The notes beneath the pieces were generated by a model. It was not told the origin of the DNA. It saw only the letters and a list, made by a program, of their open reading frames with translations, and did not search any database. Shown here piece after piece: positions 59,368-64,000 of a stretch of DNA of 64,000 bases. Numbering within the stretch: position 1 is the first letter of the stretch; each line of letters starts with the position of its first letter. The position numbers were made by a program, and so were the translations under genes. This stretch comes from Gentiana macrophylla (lineage: Eukaryota > Streptophyta > Magnoliopsida > Gentianales > Gentianaceae): contig CM047806.1 of assembly GCA_026214975.1 (NCBI GenBank), positions 55,879,947 through 55,943,946 on the forward strand, read 5' to 3'.

Positions 59368-60740
59368 TCACTGTACTGGTCGAGTACTTAAAGCATTTGC
59401 CAATTGAGTGTTGGCCGTGATTTGCTCGCTCAACTTTTGTTCTAAGATCTGAAATGATTGATTTTGATTTTGCGGTGGATTGGTGTTCCATGCTGGTCGA
59501 TAGTTGGATTGAAAATTGCTTTGATTAGGCCTAGGGGCCTGAAAATGATGGGGGTTTGCTGCCCCAGAAGGGTCACTCCATCGGAAACCAGGGTGGTTCC
59601 GGTTATAATTGAATCCTTGAGTGTTTTGATTCTGACCCGAAGGTCGATAATTTTGAGAAGTGAATGTATTCACTTCTTCTGAATGCAACAATAGATGACA
59701 CTGATGGAATGCGTGCCCAACGGTATCGCAATTTTGGCAAACGACATTGTTTTGAACAGCTTTGACCTGTGAGATCGGGTCAAGCTGGCATTGATTACTA
59801 CGATGGCCTTGGCCATGGCAATTGTCACACACAAGACTTTGAACATTCATTGCCGTCACTTGCTTCTGTAGTGCGGCCAACTGAGCTTTTAGAGACGTGG
59901 TCTCATCTACCTCATACTTCCCTGCAGTCGAGCTTTTCTGATTGGACGCACCTGCATAGGTAGGGGCATAATTATACTTTGCAATATCTTCAAACAACAT
60001 CCATCCTCATCGTGTCTTTCTCGTAAATGCACCTCCAGCAGAACTATTCACCATTCCCTTAGTCAATTCAGTCAAACCACTGTAGAAAGTGTTGACCAAT
60101 CTTTGTTTATCCAGCCCATGGTGGGGGCACTTTCTCAAGAGAGTCTTAAATCGTTTCCATGCATCGTAAAATGATTCCTTCTCGGATTGCACAAAAGTGA
60201 ATATCTGATTCGTAAGATGAGCCGTCTTTGCGGGTGGAAAGTAATCGCTCAGAATTCTTTCTCCAACTCCTCCCACGAAGTAATGGATTCGATTGGTAAG
60301 GATTTATACCATTCTTTTGCTTCTCCTTCAAATGAGAAAGGAAAGAGTTTCATTTTCGTGGCGCCCTCAAGTGACCCTTTGATTAAAATAGTCCCGCACG
60401 ATTCTAGAAATGAGTGAATATGATCGTGCGGGTCCTCAAAGTGGAAAATCCATGGAATGTGGAACCTCTCACAGATTGATTAAAGAAGTTTTGAGTTCGA
60501 AATTATCACCGTGATTTCGGGAATCACAACCGCAGGATTAACTTTCACAATAGATGGCATGGCAAAGTGCGCCAATGTCCGTTGCTCGCCATTTCTTCAA
60601 CCTGGCTCCTACTTGAGCTTCTCCTCAACGTATCCTTCAGATTGTTTCCTTCCGTGGTTCCTCGTCCGTTGGTCCGGTGAGCCGAACCAAACGTCTGCTT
60701 GGTCGAGCGATGGTTCGCTTCTATCTCCGGATTATACAAA
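59368..60740 (-). pseudogene. Athila-like gag, reverse copy
   Basis: Frameshifted N terminus (60740-60545), then the Retrotrans_gag core in good shape (60276-60007): LSDYFPPAKTAHLTNQIFTF, SFYDAWKRFKTLLRKCPHHG, LVNTFYSGLTELTKGMVNSS. An unbroken 210-residue stretch (60000-59368) carries a coiled-coil-like segment (LKAQLAALQKQVTAM) and two complete CCHC knuckles, CDNCHGQGHRSNQC and CQNCDTVGHAFHQC, about 17 residues apart. It ends in an Asn/Gln-rich tail. This is the most complete gag in the window. Confidence 0.85.
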
Positions 60741-61208
60741 AGTGGTCCCCGTGAGTTCGAGTTTGCATAAACTACGCTTGGGCACCAACACCTAAATCAC
60801 GAGGTTTCGGATTTTATCCTTATGCTTCGCAGAGTGGGATTCACCGAGAATCCATCACCCAACCTCAATGATTGAAACGTGTTCCGTGTTTCTTTTCTCT
60901 CTTTCTCGGTAATTACCGAATCCACTCGGTATTTATCGAGAATTTTTTTAAATTTTTTTAATTTTTTTTTTTTAGAATTAAAAACTATACTAAAACAGCT
61001 CAAAACAGTCTAAACAAGTAGTAAAAGAAACAAAATACTATAAAACTAATACGTAATGTAAAACAGTAACTAAAAGAAAATATTTTTTTCTCTCTCGTAA
61101 TTACCGAAAGATTTTTTTTTATTTTTATTTTTATTTTTTTATTGTTTAAGACTAAAACAGATAACTTAGTTGACAAAAAAACCGAAAACTAAAATTTTCC
61201 GTGCAAGT
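60741..61208 (-). other. Leader of the reverse Athila-like copy
   Basis: A/T-rich with TCGGTAATTACCGA near 60905 and a related GTAATTACCGAAAG word near 61100. No coding potential. Confidence 0.6.
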
Positions 61209-61224
61209 CCCCGCAACGGCGCCA
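61209..61224 (-). other. Primer binding site (tRNA-Asp type)
   Basis: Plus strand CCCCGCAACGGCGCCA; minus strand TGGCGCCGTTGCGGGG, six bases inside the LTR. Same class as 34745-34761. Confidence 0.85.
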
Positions 61225-61230
61225 AAAACT

Positions 61231-62929
61231 TGTTCGCGGTTTTATGCAAAGCAAAAGATAACAAGTAATAAAATAAAACCGATGTCACCCTAAGTGCGAA
61301 GGCTCGCACTAGTGGTGAAACCGGATCGTATCCGCAGGACTTGTACGAAAAAGAGTTTTTTTTTCGCTTTCGATTTCTTTTATAAAGTTGATGATTATGA
61401 TCTCGGATTTTCAATTAACAAACTAAGGTAGCAAACGTGAAAATAAATAAAACTACGATAATAAAATTTATAATTTAAAACAACTAGAACGCACCGATGA
61501 TCCACCACCCCACCGAAAATAACAAGAAAGACACATATTCATTCGTAAGTTCTTGGATTATTATTCGCTAAAGAGGCATTTTCCTTTCGGTTCATCGCCT
61601 TTTAATTAGTTCACCACTCTCGTACAACTAAAGCATTTACGGATCAAAGATATGGATATAAATCCTAATCGACAACATTCACCCTCAACTTACGTATGTT
61701 GGAAGAATATTATCATTCTCCTTCACGGTAATCTACGAATTTATCAACTATCGTATCTAAATTCGATTAGCATGCAACATAAGTATAGATCATACAAATT
61801 GCACTTAAACAAAGTAAAACATGAAGGAAGAACAAGATAACTTACTTAAAATGAATTAAAGCGAAATCCTTATTTATTCCGGTGATGGTGGCTTCACAAC
61901 GATGGTTCTAGCTTAGAGACCTTAGCCAATCATCCTCGATTATGATTTGTAATCGGGTCGTAGCTCCAAAGATTACAACAAGATTACTATTCTAATTTAT
62001 TCGGCATAATGCCTACAGAGTATTTATATAAAAGACGGAAAAGTAAAAGCTTGGCCAAAAGTGACCAAGGAGGGGCGCCTTTATGGATGGAAATGAGGGA
62101 GTTCTTATAGGGAGAGTTGAGGGAGGTGTGTATAAGGGAGAGGTTGTAGTTGAGGGAGATATTTTTGGGAGAATATGCTAAGGAATATTCTCAAGTTTGT
62201 TATAAGCATGTGGGAGGTGATAATGACTTTGCATGTGAAGGTGAGGAGTCACTAAAATAGCATGTGGAGTTTGTTATGACTCATCATCATCATCATTAAG
62301 GAGCACATGGAGTAACATGCATCAAACTTGGCCAAAATATCTCCGGTTCGTCCGTAATTCCAGCAGTTCGGTAAAAAAATCATAACTTGAGTTGTAGACC
62401 TCCGATTGACGTGATTCAAAATGCGTTGGAAAGCTCATTTTAGTATCTACAACTTTCGTCAAGAAAAACAGGTTACGGTAGAAGTACGTTGGAAAATATT
62501 GATCCGTTGATCTCGTAAACTCGTGGCATCTTCTTCTTTTCCTCAAAATCCATCTTTTAGGCCTCAAAATATAATGTTACGTGGCATATTTTGAAATACT
62601 TGATCACCAAGTTTGGGCCGAATCGAATCGAGCTTTCTTTATTCGAATCGAGCTTTCTTCTTAATCTTCATCCGATCTTCGCTTAAGCTCCTCATTTAAC
62701 ATGCAAGCGCATCTACATTCATGATAACATCGTGCAAAATGTAACATCTCATATTCAAAGATTTTTATCAATGAAACCACATAATTAACACAAATTTGCA
62801 CTTAACCACTTTTAAAACTCATTTGCTCAATAATTCGATTAAACCCTTGATTTCTATGCAAATTATACGAATATGGAGGAAATTGTTATAAAATATAACA
62901 TTAGAAATCGTATAAAATCACCCTAAACA
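61231..62929 (-). repeat. Athila-like LTR, reverse, 5' LTR
   Basis: 1699 bp, tips as in the other LTRs. Its outer end is followed directly by CTTCTC (62930-62935), which also ends the copia gag piece at 42597-42602. This is the right border of the 20.3-kb insert. Confidence 0.88.
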
Positions 62930-62935
62930 CTTCTC

Positions 62936-63610
62936 GCCTCAAGACCGAGAGGTACGAGGTCTCGAAGGCCCTGTTTAGCTGTAAGATGGCATCTGGAATT
63001 GCTGTGGGGTCACACGTGATTAAAATGATCGGGTACATAGAGAGGCTTGGGAAGCTGGTCACAAGTTGGAACGAGAGTTGAGTATTGACTTGATTCTCGC
63101 AATCTCTACCGACTCATTCTCGCAGCTTTGTGATGAACTATCACATGAACAAGATAGATGCTCCAAGCGGAGTTATTGAACATGTTAAAATCGCCGAGGG
63201 CACCGTAGTAGGAAGGGAAAGCAAGTGTTCTTTGGTCACTTCAAGCAAGGGCAAGGCAAAAGCCCGAGAAAAAGTCCAAGAAGGCGAAGGTCGCACCTAA
63301 GCCAACGCCTAAGAGCAAAAAAGACAAATCCAAGGATGCTTGCTTCCATTGCGGTGAGACCGGACATTGGAGGAGAAAGCGCAAGGGCTTCTTGAGTACC
63401 AAGAAGAAGCATTCGATGCTTCGACTTCGTGTATATTTATGATTGAGATCAACATTACTTCTTCTAAGTCTAACCCTTTGGGTATTAGATATCTGGTTGT
63501 GGTTCTCATATTTGTAATGAATATGCAGGCACTAAGAAGAACTAGAGATCTAAGGAAAGGAGAGGTGGACCTACGCGTTGGAAATGGAGCAAGTGTTCTT
63601 TACTGGCCGT
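62936..63610 (+). pseudogene. Ty1/copia gag and protease, continued
   Basis: After the insert the gag frame resumes: KTERYEVSKALFSCKMASGI-type text, VIKMIGYIERLGKL, then NYHMNKIDAPSGVIEH, a Lys-rich stretch (about 63240-63330) and the zinc knuckle CFHCGETGHWRRKRKG. In that knuckle the fourth ligand Cys is Arg (CGC where TGC is expected). Protease active-site text near 63480-63520 is out of frame because of an extra base pair in GATATCTGG (a V-L-D-T-G site is expected), followed by the CGSHICNEY-like phrase. This part is broken. Confidence 0.78.
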
Positions 63611-63751
63611 AGGAGTTTATTTTCTTTCATTGCCCAAAGTGGGCTAGTACTAGAACTCAATAATCGTTATTTTGTTCCCGCTCTTACGAAGAGCATTATT
63701 TTTATTTCTCGCATTAGATGTTGAAGGATTTTCTTTTACGCTTGAGAATAA

Positions 63752-64000
63752 ATGTTGTTCTTTTCACGTGATGGAATCTTTTATGGTAATCGCATACTTA
63801 GCAATGGTCTCTACATATTATATATGAATGTTGACGTACTTAATATAAATAACAAGAAAGCCAAAACAAATGACTTGAATGAATCCTACTTATGGCATTG
63901 TAGACTTGGCCATATAAATAAGAATCGCATTTCCAAACTCCATAAAGATGGAATGTTGGATCAATTCGACACTTAATCGCTTGATACATGCGAAGCTTAT
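63752..64000 (+). pseudogene. Copia gag-pre-integrase domain, cut by window end
   Basis: Open frame from FSRDGIFYGNRILSNGLYIL to LWHCRLGHINKNRISKLHKD and GMLDQFDT, then a stop and SLDTCEAY. This is the zinc-binding pre-integrase domain (HCRLGHI...; H-H-C-C family) which precedes the copia integrase core. Protease-before-integrase order confirms Ty1/copia. The element runs past the window end. Confidence 0.85.

Overview
The window is nuclear DNA of a dicot-like flowering plant. It holds one intact spliced housekeeping gene in a sea of LTR retrotransposons, a Mutator-like element, hAT remnants, a SINE and (TA)n microsatellites. It has one 100-N assembly gap (31006-31105). Introns are T-rich with GT-AG borders. 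I see no bacterial operons, rRNA, tRNA genes or CRISPR. No calls rest on database searches; family names come from motifs read in the sequence.

Layout. 1-5250: remnants of LTRs (gypsy-like, copia-like, then a longer gypsy-like LTR preceded by a polypurine tract). 6291-9170: a copia-type LTR split by a related 1.74-kb solo LTR with a 5-bp target duplication. 9238-10080: three tandem copies of a ~335-bp AT-rich unit. 11472-11683: a 106-bp tandem duplication. 12450-15666: a complete seven-coding-exon choline/ethanolamine kinase gene (340 aa), the only gene here that looks functional; a hAT-type MITE sits in its second coding intron. 16223-18350: a tRNA-type SINE inserted at the 3' end of a JmjC histone-demethylase fragment, then hAT transposase remnants and a CCGGT-rich element.

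19306-27396: a GT47 (exostosin/xyloglucan galactosyltransferase-like) gene fragment interrupted by a 7.6-kb Mutator-like element (MULE) with ~265-bp terminal inverted repeats and a perfect 9-bp target duplication. The MULE carries a degenerate transposase on the minus strand. Its start codon appears to lie in a four-base coding exon (ATGG) upstream of a 1.4-kb intron. A second, truncated relative at 27740-30620 has the same architecture. A ~370-bp block occurs three times across the two elements.

31106-64000: nested LTR retrotransposons. A minus-strand Athila-like gypsy element (31106-36460) is followed by a chromovirus-like gypsy remnant (36690-38642). A Ty1/copia element (38643 to beyond the window end) interrupts the LTR of that remnant. 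Inside the copia gag gene sits a 20.3-kb insert (42603-62929) made of two copies of one Athila-like family in opposite orientation, joined at their LTRs by a 15-bp palindromic spacer. The two copies have different large deletions, so neither looks autonomous. A CTTCTC repeat flanks the insert.

How it fits together: gene content is minimal, and the biology is the history of insertion. Target-site duplications were read directly for the MULE, the MITE, the SINE, two solo LTRs and the nested Athila pair, and they give the order of events. Frameshifts are so common in the retroelements that some may be consensus errors in the assembly rather than ancient decay.
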